64,000 nucleotides of DNA from VGBO01 sp964453335 (GTDB lineage: Bacteria; Actinomycetota; Acidimicrobiia; Acidimicrobiales; CAIXPF01): NCBI GenBank assembly GCA_964453335.1, contig CAYVOK010000002.1, forward strand, positions 62,001 to 126,000, read 5' to 3'. Position 1 is the stretch's first letter. Each line of letters opens with the position of its first letter. Under the pieces are notes generated by a model, which ran no database searches, was not told where the DNA came from, and saw only the letters and a program-made list of their open reading frames with translations. This document shows positions 18,362 to 26,655 of the stretch, piece after piece. Position numbers and translations under genes: made by a program.

Positions 18362-19106
18362 TGGCGCGCCGCCCCGCCCGACCGGAGTCGTGCAGGCGGG
18401 CGAGCCCGCAACGCTGCAGCAGACCGGCGAGCTTCCCGCCGATGTCCCACCACGTGCGGCCGAACAGGGGCGAACGCGGGGCGTGGTGGTGCTCGTTGTG
18501 CATCCCCTCACCGGCGGTGAGCGCGGCCAGCCAGCGGAGGTTCGTCGCGAGGTTGTCGTGCGGCCGACGACCGAACCAGTGCCCGAACCCGTTCACCGCA
18601 CCCGACAGGCCGATGTAGGCGACCATGTGGACGGCACCGGCGACCGCGGCGACGGCCGGGCCGAACAGCACCCACAGCAGCGCGACGCCGAGACCGAGAC
18701 CGACGACGCTGCGCGAGAACAGGACCCGGTCCCAACGGTCGGCGGGGATGTCCTTCGCATAGGTCTCGAGCGTGTCGTCGCGGCGGGCCTCACGGCGGTA
18801 GTACACGACGTTGAGGAGCAGCACGTGCCACACGCCCCGCTGGATCGGCGAGTGCGGATCGTCGGGCTCGTCGGAGAACACGTGGTGCTTGCGGTGCACC
18901 GCCACCCATTCGCGTCGGTCGATGCCCGTGACCATCCACAACACGACCCGGGCGACGAACTCGAGCGGCGAACGGAACGACACGGCCCGATGCGCGAGCG
19001 CACGGTGCAGGTAGAGGGTGGTCATCACGTTCGCGAGCTGGGTGACCACGAACGCCACCGGGAGGGCGGCCCACAGCGGGACGGCGAAGACGGGATCGAA
19101 CGGCAC
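18348..19106 (-). CDS. Membrane acyl-CoA (delta-9 type) fatty acid desaturase
   Basis: 252 residues. The three histidine boxes of integral-membrane di-iron desaturases are intact: HRALAHR (HxxxxH), HRKHH and HNEHH. They are spaced by hydrophobic pairs (VPLWAALPVAFVVTQLA near the start, VVGLGLGVALLWVLFG mid-protein). It would introduce a double bond into acyl chains and needs an electron donor such as ferredoxin; a ferredoxin pair lies near 27 kb, but a link is speculative. TAGGTT 6 bases before the GTG predicts a leaderless mRNA. Confidence 0.88.
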   Translation of the reverse strand: MPFDPVFAVPLWAALPVAFVVTQLANVMTTLYLHRALAHRAVSFRSPLEFVARVVLWMVTGIDRREWVAVHRKHHVFSDEPDDPHSPIQRGVWHVLLLNVVYYRREARRDDTLETYAKDIPADRWDRVLFSRSVVGLGLGVALLWVLFGPAVAAVAGAVHMVAYIGLSGAVNGFGHWFGRRPHDNLATNLRWLAALTAGEGMHNEHHHAPRSPLFGRTWWDIGGKLAGLLQRCGLARLHDSGRAGRRATVAA

Positions 19107-19112
19107 GATCCG

Positions 19113-19118
19113 AACCTA
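19113..19118 (-). promoter_or_regulatory. Predicted leaderless -10 box for the desaturase gene
   Basis: Minus-strand TAGGTT, 6 bases before the GTG start at 19106. No ribosome site is seen in the short interval. Confidence 0.45.
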
Positions 19119-19153
19119 GCGGGTGCACCGGGCCGTGCTCGGCGAAGCGCGGA

Positions 19154-20002
19154 TCAGTCGGCGGCGTCGAGCCGGAGCGCCCGTTCGTACACGGTGCGAC
19201 GGGGCACACCGAGCCGCCGTGCGACCACGGCGGCGCCGTCCCGCAGGCTCCGTCCGGCGGCGAGTTCGGCACGCACCGCGTCGTCGATCTCGTCGTCGTC
19301 GGCCTGTGTGGCGGGCTCGGCGCCCGCCACGACGAGGACGTACTCACCCCGCGGTTCGACGTCGGCCGCTCGCCCGACCCCTGCGTCGAGCGTGCCGCGC
19401 CACCATTCCTCGTGCAGCTTCGTGAGTTCGCGCGCGATCACCACGGAGCGGTCGCCGCCGAGCGCGGTGGCGAGGTCGGCGAGCGTGCGGCCGAGCCGGT
19501 GGGGCGCCTCGAAGAGCAGCATCGTGCGCTCCTCGGTGGCGAGAGCGGCGAGGCGCGCAGTGCGAGCACCCCCGCGGCGGGGCAGGAACCCCTCGAAGCA
19601 GAACCGCCCGGTCGGCATCCCGCTGCCGACGAGCGCCGTGAGCGACGCCGAGGGACCCGGGACGACCTCGACGGGGTGACCGGCCTCGGTCACGGCGCGG
19701 ACGAGCCGTTCCCCCGGGTCGGAGACGCCGGGCATCCCCGCGTCGCTGCACAGCGCCACCGAGCGGCCCGCCGCCAGCAGTTCGAGGACCTGGCCGACGC
19801 GGTCGGCCTCCGTGTGCTCGTCGATGCGCAGCAGACGTGGCGCCGCCACGCCGGCGTGCTGCAGCAGACGACCCGTCCGCCGGGTGTCCTCGCACGCGAC
19901 GACGTCGACCGACCCGAGCGCCTCGACCGCCCGCGGCGACAGGTCCCCGAGGTTCCCGATCGGCGTCCCGACGAGGATCAGACGGCCCGACGGCACGCTC
20001 AT
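19154..20002 (-). CDS. rsmI: 16S rRNA 2'-O-methyltransferase RsmI
   Basis: 282 residues. It methylates the ribose of C1402 in 16S rRNA. The tetrapyrrole-methylase-like fold shows LVGTPIGNLGDLSPRAVE, ACEDTRRTGRLL, SDAGMPGVSDPG and VPGPSASLTALVGSG with FEGFLPRR. The C-terminus ends with an HTH-like piece (RLGVPRRTVYERAL). The ATG overlaps the stop of the DUF192 gene as ATGA, so the two are coupled. Confidence 0.95.
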   Translation of the reverse strand: MSVPSGRLILVGTPIGNLGDLSPRAVEALGSVDVVACEDTRRTGRLLQHAGVAAPRLLRIDEHTEADRVGQVLELLAAGRSVALCSDAGMPGVSDPGERLVRAVTEAGHPVEVVPGPSASLTALVGSGMPTGRFCFEGFLPRRGGARTARLAALATEERTMLLFEAPHRLGRTLADLATALGGDRSVVIARELTKLHEEWWRGTLDAGVGRAADVEPRGEYVLVVAGAEPATQADDDEIDDAVRAELAAGRSLRDGAAVVARRLGVPRRTVYERALRLDAAD

Positions 20003-20391
20003 GCGTGCACCGCGACCCGGTCACCGGGACGCAGCGCCCACCGTTCGACCGCACCGACGGGGGTCTCCACGACGACGGTCGCACCACGCACCGGCGGCGT
20101 CACCCGGTTCGGGGGCACCGTCGCGGTGCGCACGACGACGAGCTCGACCCCGTCGATGGGCGGGCGGCGGAACATCCGACGCAGCGCACCCCCCTCCGCA
20201 CCGGTGACGGGTGCACACCAGACGACGTCGATCGGGAAGCGCATGCCGACCGTGTGGACGGACCGCGCCGGGTGCAGCACGAGCACGCCGTCGAGCTCAT
20301 CTCGCCCGAGGAGACCCACGAGGCGCGCCCGGGGACGGTCGGCGACCTCCGCCGACGCGAGCACCCCGCCCTCCCGCACGAACCACGCCAT
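19999..20391 (-). CDS. DUF192 family protein
   Basis: 130 residues. Family-typical segments are RARLVGLLGRDELDGVLVLH (usually ARGLMFR), SVHTVGMRFPIDVVW and PGDRV near the C-terminus. DUF192 proteins are small beta-rich proteins of unknown function. No signal peptide is visible with this start. The ATG at 20391 follows a TAGCCT box by 8 bases, so a leaderless start is favoured over the ATG 16 codons upstream. Confidence 0.82.
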   Translation of the reverse strand: MAWFVREGGVLASAEVADRPRARLVGLLGRDELDGVLVLHPARSVHTVGMRFPIDVVWCAPVTGAEGGALRRMFRRPPIDGVELVVVRTATVPPNRVTPPVRGATVVVETPVGAVERWALRPGDRVAVHA

Positions 20392-20399
20392 GGCCGCGC

Positions 20400-20405
20400 A
20401 GGCTA
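20400..20405 (-). promoter_or_regulatory. Predicted leaderless -10 box for DUF192-rsmI
   Basis: Minus-strand TAGCCT, 8 bases before the ATG at 20391; it decides that start. Confidence 0.45.
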
Positions 20406-20452
20406 CCGACGCCGGCGGGTGCCACCGCTTGGTCCCCACCCCGGGGCGGCCC

Positions 20453-20458
20453 TAGAGT
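20453..20458 (+). promoter_or_regulatory. Predicted -10 box for bL37
   Basis: TAGAGT lies about 45 bases upstream of the bL37 ATG, leaving a leader that holds a GAGGAG ribosome site near 20491. Confidence 0.45.
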
Positions 20459-20502
20459 GCAGACCTGCCCGATCACCGGTCGCGGCCACCGAGGAGTTCG
20501 AG

Positions 20503-20586
20503 ATGTCGAAGCGCACCAACAAGCGCCGGGTGAACGCCCGCCGCAAGAAGGCGAACCACGGCAGCAAGCCGAACGCCGGCCGCTAG
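20503..20586 (+). CDS. Large ribosomal subunit protein bL37-like
   Basis: A 27-residue basic peptide starting MSKRTNKRRVNARRKK and ending ANHGSKPNAGR. The KxNHGxxPN ending matches the small bL37 protein found in mycobacterial 50S structures. It has a good GAGGAG ribosome site and its own promoter. It lies alone, divergent from the DUF192 gene. Like bS22 it would be overlooked by length filters. Confidence 0.8.
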   Translation: MSKRTNKRRVNARRKKANHGSKPNAGR

Positions 20587-20591
20587 GCCGG

Positions 20592-20597
20592 TACGCT
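20592..20597 (+). promoter_or_regulatory. Predicted -10 box for the 20638 gene
   Basis: TACGCT lies 9 bases before an ATG at 20607 that opens a 12-codon ORF, and 41 bases before the GTG of the main gene. Confidence 0.4.
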
Positions 20598-20606
20598 CCC
20601 GCGCCG

Positions 20607-20645
20607 ATGCCACCGCTCGGCGCGCTCGGACGACATCGTGCTTGA
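20607..20645 (+). CDS. Possible 12-codon upstream ORF
   Basis: ATG at 20607 opens MPPLGALGRHRA and stops at a TGA that overlaps the GTG of the next gene by 8 bases. The TACGCT box just upstream would make it a leaderless ORF. It could couple ribosomes into the next gene, or be chance. A one-base indel would fuse it in frame with the next gene. Confidence 0.25.
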   Translation: MPPLGALGRHRA

Positions 20646-21261
20646 CCACGTCTTCACCGACTGCATCGCCGCGCTCCGCGACGTGCTCGAGGCCGCGCTG
20701 CTCGAACCGCAGGAGGTCGAGGAGCGGTTTCACGCCGACGTGCTGCTCGGCGACCTGTCGTGGCAGACGACGTACTCGCTCCCCGGTGAGGGGACGCCGC
20801 CCCGGGTCCAGGCCGACGTGCTCCTCGAGTGGTCGACGTGGTCGCAGGCCGCGTACCGGTCGTGGCGCCACGGCGACCAGGTCGCCGATCCGCCCCGCGT
20901 CGACGTCGAGATCGTGCTGCGCATCCAACGGCTCCGCCACGGCGTGCCGCCGGAGCGCGTGCTCGGCGTGCTCCCGCCGGTGACGCCCGGTCCCGTCGTG
21001 CTCGAACGCACGACCGTGCGCCTCGAGACGGTCTACGAGCCGGTGACCGACGGCGACGACCCGCTCGGCGACGCCGTGCACGGCGTGGACGTGTCCTACG
21101 AGGGTACCTACGAGCTCGACGAGGCGACCCTCGGCGAACCGGCCCGTCTCGACGAACAGTTCGGCGCGATGGGCGGATGGATCGCATCGACCCTCGTCCG
21201 CCTCGGCGACCTCGACCTCGACTTCCTCCCGCCCGACGAACAGGAGCACGACGAACCGTGA
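20638..21261 (+). CDS. Hypothetical protein
   Basis: 207 residues, not recognised. It is acidic and predicted cytoplasmic, without a signal peptide or membrane helix. The sequence contains ADVLLGDLSWQTTYSLPGEG, RVDVEIVLRIQRL and a C-terminal LGDLDLDFLPPDEQEHDEP. The GTG start has no strong ribosome site, and the preceding short ORF may feed ribosomes to it. Its TGA overlaps the next gene as GTGA, so it is the first gene of a run with an enoyl-CoA hydratase homologue and a QueF-like gene. Confidence 0.7.
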   Translation: MLDHVFTDCIAALRDVLEAALLEPQEVEERFHADVLLGDLSWQTTYSLPGEGTPPRVQADVLLEWSTWSQAAYRSWRHGDQVADPPRVDVEIVLRIQRLRHGVPPERVLGVLPPVTPGPVVLERTTVRLETVYEPVTDGDDPLGDAVHGVDVSYEGTYELDEATLGEPARLDEQFGAMGGWIASTLVRLGDLDLDFLPPDEQEHDEP

Positions 21262-22076
21262 GCACCGATCCCCGCAGCGCCGCCCTCGCCGACCCGATGT
21301 CGGTCGTCCACCTCGAGGTGTCCGACCGGATCGCGACGGTGCGACTCAACCGACCCGAGGCCCGCAACGCACTGTCGAGCGAGGTGATCCGCCTGCTCGA
21401 GGTCGCCATGGCCGTCGCCGACGACGACGCCGACAGTGACGTGATCATCCTCACCGGCACCGACCCGGCGTTCTCCGCCGGGCTCGACCTCAAGGAGCTC
21501 GGGTCCACCGGCGACAACCTGCGTGCCGGCGGCGCGTCGGGTGCGACGGCGGAACGACGCGGCCCGTGGGCGCCGACCCGCAAGCCGGTGATCGGCGCCG
21601 TCAACGGGGTCGCCGTGACCGGCGGCTTCGAGCTCGCGCTGAACTGCGACTTCCTCGTGGCGTCCGACCGTGCCCGCTTCGCGGACACGCACGCCCGGGT
21701 CGGGGTCATGCCCGGGTGGGGGCTGACCGTGCTGCTCGCCGAGGCGGTCGGCGTGCGCCGTGCCCGCGAGCTCTCCTACAGCGGGAACTTCCTGACCGCC
21801 GACCGGGCGTTCGCCTGGGGGCTCGTGAACCACGTCGTCGAGCACGACGACCTCATCCCCTTCACCCGCAGGCTCGCCGCCGACATCGCGGGCAACGACG
21901 CCCGTGGCGTGCAGCGCATGCGGGCCACCTACACCGCCGTCACCGACGTCGCACCGGGCGAGGGCTGGATGGTCGAGTCCCGGATGGGTCGCGAGTGGGC
22001 GGCGGGCGGCATCGACCCGGCGGCGGTCGAGGCGCGCCGGCAGCGCATCGTCGAGCGCGGTCGGTCCCAGCTGTGA
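21258..22076 (+). CDS. Enoyl-CoA hydratase/isomerase family protein
   Basis: 272 residues of crotonase fold: VRLNRPEARNALS, PAFSAGLDLKEL (oxyanion loop) and NGVAVTGGFELALNCD, which keeps the first catalytic Glu. The second Glu (GxPE) is absent; the equivalent stretch reads HARVGVMPGWG. The single-Glu pattern suggests a reaction other than classic hydration. GTGA overlaps occur at both ends, coupling it to the hypothetical protein and the QueF-like gene. Confidence 0.85.
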   Translation: MSTDPRSAALADPMSVVHLEVSDRIATVRLNRPEARNALSSEVIRLLEVAMAVADDDADSDVIILTGTDPAFSAGLDLKELGSTGDNLRAGGASGATAERRGPWAPTRKPVIGAVNGVAVTGGFELALNCDFLVASDRARFADTHARVGVMPGWGLTVLLAEAVGVRRARELSYSGNFLTADRAFAWGLVNHVVEHDDLIPFTRRLAADIAGNDARGVQRMRATYTAVTDVAPGEGWMVESRMGREWAAGGIDPAAVEARRQRIVERGRSQL

Positions 22077-22498
22077 CCGACCGCGGCCCGATGCTCGGCA
22101 GGGCGGTGGACGCCACGGAGTACGGCGGGCTCGACACGTTCCCCGCCGCGGCGGGCCAGACCCTCGTCGAGCTCCACGGTGACGAGCTCACGGCGCTCTG
22201 CCCGGGGGTCGAGGGCCTGCAGCCCGACATCTACCGGTGGACCATCCGGTACCGACCCGCCGACCGGTGCATCGAGATGAAGTCGCTGAAGCTCTACCTG
22301 CTCACCTGGCGGGACGAACGGATCTTCGCCGAGCATCTCGCGCCGCGCATCGCGGCCGACCTCGCAGCCGTCCTCCGCACCCCGGTCGCAGTGCGCCTGC
22401 ACCAGAACCGGCGCGGGGGGATGGAGGCGGTCGCCGAGGCGGTGCTCGGCCCGGTCGGGCCGGTCGACGGCCCGACCGTCGACGCGCTGCGGCGCTGA
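22073..22498 (+). CDS. queF: QueF-like 7-cyano-7-deazaguanine reductase
   Basis: 141 residues. QueF reduces preQ0 to preQ1 with NADPH for queuosine in tRNA. The thioimide-forming Cys is in ALCPGVEGLQPD (Cys 43), followed by the proton-donor Asp 52. The family signature appears as IEMKSLKLYLLTWRDERIF, matching the ExKSxKxY pattern. The Cys-to-Asp spacing is slightly longer than in B. subtilis QueF. No other queuosine gene was seen in the window, so the physiological role is open. The GTG overlaps the hydratase stop; an ATG six codons in is an alternative start. Confidence 0.75.
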   Translation: MTDRGPMLGRAVDATEYGGLDTFPAAAGQTLVELHGDELTALCPGVEGLQPDIYRWTIRYRPADRCIEMKSLKLYLLTWRDERIFAEHLAPRIAADLAAVLRTPVAVRLHQNRRGGMEAVAEAVLGPVGPVDGPTVDALRR

Positions 22499-22513
22499 GG
22501 GGCGGGCGGACCG

Positions 22514-23530
22514 TCAGCCCGGGAACGGCGTCCGGGCGACGAGATCGGCGAGCCGTGCGACGGGCCGCGGGCCGGTGTGACCGACGCACTCACCCGCTGC
22601 GACCGAACCCAGCCAGCCGGCGGTGCGCAGGTCGGCGCCGGAGGTCAGCCCACGCAACACCCCCGCTGCGTACAGGTCGCCCGCACCGGTCGTGTCGACG
22701 ACCGTGCCGGTGCTCCACGCCGGGACGTCGACCCTGGTCCCGTCGGCCGCGAGCAGGGTCGAACCCGCCGCGCTCCGGGTGACACAGGCGAGGTCGGTGT
22801 ACCCGCGCACCCGGCGGATCGCCTCCTCGGTGTCGTCGACCTCGAAGAGCGAGCAGAGCTCCCCCTCGTTCGCGAACAGCACGTCGACGTGCGCGCGGAG
22901 GAGATCGAGCCACTCGGCCCGGTGGCGTTCCACGCAGAAGGAGTCCGACAGGGTGAACGCGACCCTGGCCCCGCCGCGCCGGGCGGTCTCCATCGCAGTG
23001 CGGATCGCGGTCTTCGCGTCCTCCGCGTCCCACAGGTACCCCTCGGCGTAGACGATCGCCGCAGAGGTGAGCACGTCCGGGTCGATCTCGGCGACCGTCA
23101 GCGACGTGGAGACGCCGAGGAACGTGCGCATCGTGCGTTCGGCGTCGGGGGTGACGAGCACCAGGCACCGTGCGGTGGAGGGGCCGGAGGTCGCCGGTTC
23201 GGTGGTGTAGTGCACGCCGACGGCACGGATGTCGTGGCGGAACACGTCACCGAGCTGGTCGTCGCGGACCTTGCCGACGTACGCGACCCGGCCGCCGAGC
23301 GACGCGACACCGGCGATCGTGTTCGCGGCGGATCCGCCGGAGGTCTCCACCGCCGGTGGCATCGCCGCGTACAGGCGGGCGGCGTCGGCCTCGTCCACGA
23401 GCGTCATCGAACCGGGGACGAGCCCTTCGGCGGCGAGGAAGTCGTGGTCGACGTGCGCGATCACGTCGACGATCGCATTGCCGATACCCACCACGTCGAA
23501 GCGTCGACCGTCACCCGTCACGTCCACCAC
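22514..23530 (-). CDS. PfkB-family kinase, adenosine-kinase-like
   Basis: About 338 residues. PfkB signatures are GGSAANTIAGVASLGGRVAYVG near the substrate site and VDTTGAGDLYAAGVLRG with the catalytic Asp and anion hole. The overall sequence (GIGNAIVDVIAHVDHDFL, then ATMPPAVETSGG-like spacing) resembles adenosine kinases and related sugar kinases. Substrate is inferred only. The GTG at 23530 follows a GGAGG site by 5 bases; the next codon, also GTG at 23527, is an alternative. It is divergent from pepN. Confidence 0.85.
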   Translation of the reverse strand: MVDVTGDGRRFDVVGIGNAIVDVIAHVDHDFLAAEGLVPGSMTLVDEADAARLYAAMPPAVETSGGSAANTIAGVASLGGRVAYVGKVRDDQLGDVFRHDIRAVGVHYTTEPATSGPSTARCLVLVTPDAERTMRTFLGVSTSLTVAEIDPDVLTSAAIVYAEGYLWDAEDAKTAIRTAMETARRGGARVAFTLSDSFCVERHRAEWLDLLRAHVDVLFANEGELCSLFEVDDTEEAIRRVRGYTDLACVTRSAAGSTLLAADGTRVDVPAWSTGTVVDTTGAGDLYAAGVLRGLTSGADLRTAGWLGSVAAGECVGHTGPRPVARLADLVARTPFPG

Positions 23531-23552
23531 CGTTCCCTCCGGACCGGCCGCC

Positions 23553-23590
23553 ACGCTACCGACAGCCACCGTGCGGCCCACCGATAGGCT
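23553..23590. promoter_or_regulatory. Divergent promoters for the PfkB kinase and pepN
   Basis: Minus-strand TAGCGT (23553-23558) serves the kinase with a short leader containing GGAGG. Plus-strand TAGGCT (23585-23590) lies 8 bases before the pepN GTG, predicting a leaderless pepN mRNA. Confidence 0.5.
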
Positions 23591-23598
23591 CGCCGAGC

Positions 23599-26130
23599 GT
23601 GACCGACAACCCGTTCCGGCTCCCGCGTGTCGTGCGACCGCACCACTACGACCTCGTCCTCGAACCGGATCTCGCCGCTGCGACCTTCACCGGGACGATG
23701 GTCGTGCGCATCACGGCAGCGGAGAGTGTCGACACCGTCGTCTGCAACGCCGCCGACCTCGTCGTCGACGAGGCGTGGATCCGCACGGCTGCGGGAGAGA
23801 AGGTCACTGCGTCGGCGCACTTCGACGAGGCGACGGAACGCGTCACGTTCCGGCTCGTCGGCACGATCGCCGCCGGCGACCACGAGCTGCACTGCCGGTT
23901 CCGGGGTGTGCTCAATGACAAGCTGCGCGGTTTCTACCGGTCGACGTTCCGCGACCACGAGGGCGTGGAGCGGACGATCGCCACCACGCAGTTCGAGTCG
24001 ACGAACGCCCGCCGGGCGTTCCCCTGCTGGGACGAGCCCGACGCGAAGGCGACGTTCGCCGTGACCCTCGTCGTCGACACCGACCTGTTCGCCGTGTCCT
24101 GCGGCCCCGAGGTCGAGCGGACGCCGACGGACGACGGCCGGGTCCGCATCCGGTTCGCGGACACGATGGTGATGTCGACCTACCTGCTCGCGTTCGTCGT
24201 CGGCCCGCTCGAGGCGACCGAACCGGTCGACGTGAACGGCACGCCGTTGCGCATCGTCCACCCCCTGGGCCAGGGTCATCTCACGGCGTTCGCGCTCGAG
24301 GCGGCCGCGTTCTCGCTGCGCTACTTCGAGGACTACTTCGGCATCGCGTACCCGGGCGACAAGCTCGACCTCGTCGCCGTGCCCGACTTCGCGTTCGGGG
24401 CGATGGAGAACCTCGGCTGCGTCACGTTCCGTGAGGTCCTGCTCCTCATCGACCCGACGACGGCGACGCAGCCCGAACTGCAGCGCGCCGCGGACGTGAT
24501 CGCCCACGAGATCGCCCACATGTGGTTCGGCGACCTGGTGACGATGGCCTGGTGGGAGGGTCTGTGGCTGAAGGAGGCGTTCGCCACCTTCATGGAGATG
24601 AAGGCCACCGACGCGTTCCGACCCGACTGGAAGCGGTGGGTCGACTTCGGTCTCATGAAGACCGCCGCCTACGACACCGACGCGCTCGCGTCGACACGAC
24701 CCATCGAGTTCGAGGTCGTCTCCCCCGCCGACGCCGAGGGGATGTACGACATCCTCACCTACGAGAAGGGTGCGGCGATCGTCCGCATGCTCGAGCAGTA
24801 CCTCGGTGAGGAGTCCTTCCGTGCCGGCGTGCACCACTACCTGACCCGGCACGCGTACGCGAACACCCGCACCACCGACCTGTGGGACGCCCTCGAGGAG
24901 GCGACCGGTCAACCCGTCCGCGCCCTCGCCGACACGTGGATCTTCCAGGGCGGTTTCCCCCTCGTCACCGCGACCACCGGCGACGACCGTGCCACGCTCC
25001 GGCTCCGCCAGGAACACTTCCGCTACGCCGGCGGCGGCACGGGCAGCTGGCACGTGCCCGTCATCGTCGACGTGGTGCGCGGCGGGCGACGGGAGGGCGT
25101 CCGCACCCTCCTCGACGGGGCGGACACCACGGTGGCCCTCGGCACCCCCGCCGACGCCGTCGTCGTGAACGCCGGCGGTCACGGCTTCTTCCGGGTCGGG
25201 TACGACGACGCGGCGCGTCGGGCGCTCACGACCCGGGCGCAGGACCTCCTCGAGCCGATCGAGCGGTACGCGCTCGTCGACGACGCGTGGGCCGCCCTGC
25301 TCGCCGGTCGGACCGCGGCGACCGACGTCCTCGCGCTGTGCCGTGAGCTCGCCGACGACGACGACCTCTCGGTCTGGCAGCGGATCGCCGGCGTCCTCGG
25401 CGGCCTGTCCCGGTTCGTCGACGGGGACGACCTCACCCGTTTCCGCCGGGTCGTCGTCGACATCGCCGGCCCCGCGCTCGACGTCGTCGGCCACGAGGCC
25501 GCTGGCGGCGACGACGACCGACGCCGCGAGCTGCGCGCCACGCTGTTCGGCCTCACGGGCGGTCTCGGTCGCGACGCCGCGGTCCTGCGCCGCGCCGAGG
25601 CGCTGCTCGACGATCCCGCCGCGGACCCGGCCCTCCTCGCCGCCGCCGTGAACGTGACGGCGGCCGTCGGCGACGCCGCCCGGTGGGAGTCCTTCGTGCA
25701 GCGGGCCGACGCCGCCGCGACCCCCCAGGACGCCCGCCGCTACCTCTACGCGCTCGCCGACTTCGGTGACGCGGCGTGCATGGACCGCACGTTGCAGCGC
25801 TGCCGGGACGGCGAGGTGAAGACCCAGGACGCGCCGTTCGTGATCGCCCGGGCCCTCGGCAACCGCGACCGCGCCGCCGACGTGTGGGCCTTCGTCGCGT
25901 CGCAGTGGGACGTGCTCTGCGAACGGTTCCCCTCCAACAGCATCAGCCGGATGGTGTCGACCGTGACGACGATCACCGATCCCGTGCTCGGGGACGAGGT
26001 CACGACGTTCCTGCGGGCGCATCCGGTCGCGCAGGGTGCCCGCAGTGTCGAACAGTCCCTCGAGAAGCTCGCCGTCCACGTGGCGGTTGCGGCGCGAGCG
26101 CGACCGGCACTCGGCGCAGCCCTCGGCTGA
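23599..26130 (+). CDS. pepN: Aminopeptidase N (M1 metallopeptidase)
   Basis: 843 residues, typical for actinobacterial PepN. It removes N-terminal residues from peptides in the cytoplasm. Seen are ESTNARRAFPCWDEPDAKATF, the substrate-recognition GAMENLG, and the zinc motif HEIAHMWFGD followed 18 residues later by the Glu ligand in WLKEAFA. The proton-donor Tyr is probably in MYDILTYEKGA. The ERAP1-like C-terminal helical domain is complete. The GTG at 23599 is set by the TAGGCT box just upstream. Confidence 0.95.
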   Translation: MTDNPFRLPRVVRPHHYDLVLEPDLAAATFTGTMVVRITAAESVDTVVCNAADLVVDEAWIRTAAGEKVTASAHFDEATERVTFRLVGTIAAGDHELHCRFRGVLNDKLRGFYRSTFRDHEGVERTIATTQFESTNARRAFPCWDEPDAKATFAVTLVVDTDLFAVSCGPEVERTPTDDGRVRIRFADTMVMSTYLLAFVVGPLEATEPVDVNGTPLRIVHPLGQGHLTAFALEAAAFSLRYFEDYFGIAYPGDKLDLVAVPDFAFGAMENLGCVTFREVLLLIDPTTATQPELQRAADVIAHEIAHMWFGDLVTMAWWEGLWLKEAFATFMEMKATDAFRPDWKRWVDFGLMKTAAYDTDALASTRPIEFEVVSPADAEGMYDILTYEKGAAIVRMLEQYLGEESFRAGVHHYLTRHAYANTRTTDLWDALEEATGQPVRALADTWIFQGGFPLVTATTGDDRATLRLRQEHFRYAGGGTGSWHVPVIVDVVRGGRREGVRTLLDGADTTVALGTPADAVVVNAGGHGFFRVGYDDAARRALTTRAQDLLEPIERYALVDDAWAALLAGRTAATDVLALCRELADDDDLSVWQRIAGVLGGLSRFVDGDDLTRFRRVVVDIAGPALDVVGHEAAGGDDDRRRELRATLFGLTGGLGRDAAVLRRAEALLDDPAADPALLAAAVNVTAAVGDAARWESFVQRADAAATPQDARRYLYALADFGDAACMDRTLQRCRDGEVKTQDAPFVIARALGNRDRAADVWAFVASQWDVLCERFPSNSISRMVSTVTTITDPVLGDEVTTFLRAHPVAQGARSVEQSLEKLAVHVAVAARARPALGAALG

Positions 26131-26139
26131 GCCGAACCG

Positions 26140-26655
26140 TCAGCCCACCGACAGGAGCGGGACCACCCCGGCGACGCTGTCCGGGCAGACGGCGCGCGTC
26201 GCGCACCACGCGGCGACATCCGCCCGGGGGACCTCCGCGATCTCGGCCACCTCACCGTCGACGGCGACGACCGGCCGGTCGGTGCGCGTGCGGTAGACGA
26301 CGCCGAGCACCGCGACGTCGGCGTCGTCGAAGGAGAACGCACCGATCCGATCGAGATCCACGCCGTCGAGCCCCGCCTCCTCGGCGAGCTCGCGCCGCGC
26401 CGCGTCGTCCCACGACTCGCCGACGGCGACGACACCGCCGAAGCACACGTCCCACCGGCCCGGCCACACGTCCTTGTCGTCGGCGCGCCGGTGCACGACG
26501 AGCCGCCCGTCCGGACGTTCGACGACCACGTAGACGGCCCGGTGCCGCAGCACCTCCGCCCGCATCCGGCGCCGGGTCACGATGCCGATCACTGCGCCGG
26601 CGGCGTCGACCCACTCGACCTCGTCGTCGCCGGGGTCACCGACGGTTCCGCTCAC
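26140..26655 (-). CDS. Nudix hydrolase, YfcD/IPP-isomerase-like
   Basis: 171 residues. The Nudix box is GGVVAVGESWDDAARRELAEE followed by AGL, matching GX5EX7REUXEEXGU. The N-terminal VEWVDAAGAVIGIVTRRRMR and LRHRAVYVVV resemble E. coli YfcD and IPP-isomerase-like Nudix proteins. The substrate is unknown. Its GTG start overlaps the stop of the ferredoxin reductase gene as GTGA, so it is the third gene of a ferredoxin-reductase-Nudix operon. Confidence 0.87.
   Translation of the reverse strand: MSGTVGDPGDDEVEWVDAAGAVIGIVTRRRMRAEVLRHRAVYVVVERPDGRLVVHRRADDKDVWPGRWDVCFGGVVAVGESWDDAARRELAEEAGLDGVDLDRIGAFSFDDADVAVLGVVYRTRTDRPVVAVDGEVAEIAEVPRADVAAWCATRAVCPDSVAGVVPLLSVG

Noticed and set aside
23518..26079. 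An 853-codon open frame on the minus strand opposite pepN
   Set aside because: Its product is compositionally odd (Val, Glu, Arg, His rich) and mirrors the pepN codons; pepN has complete catalytic motifs.
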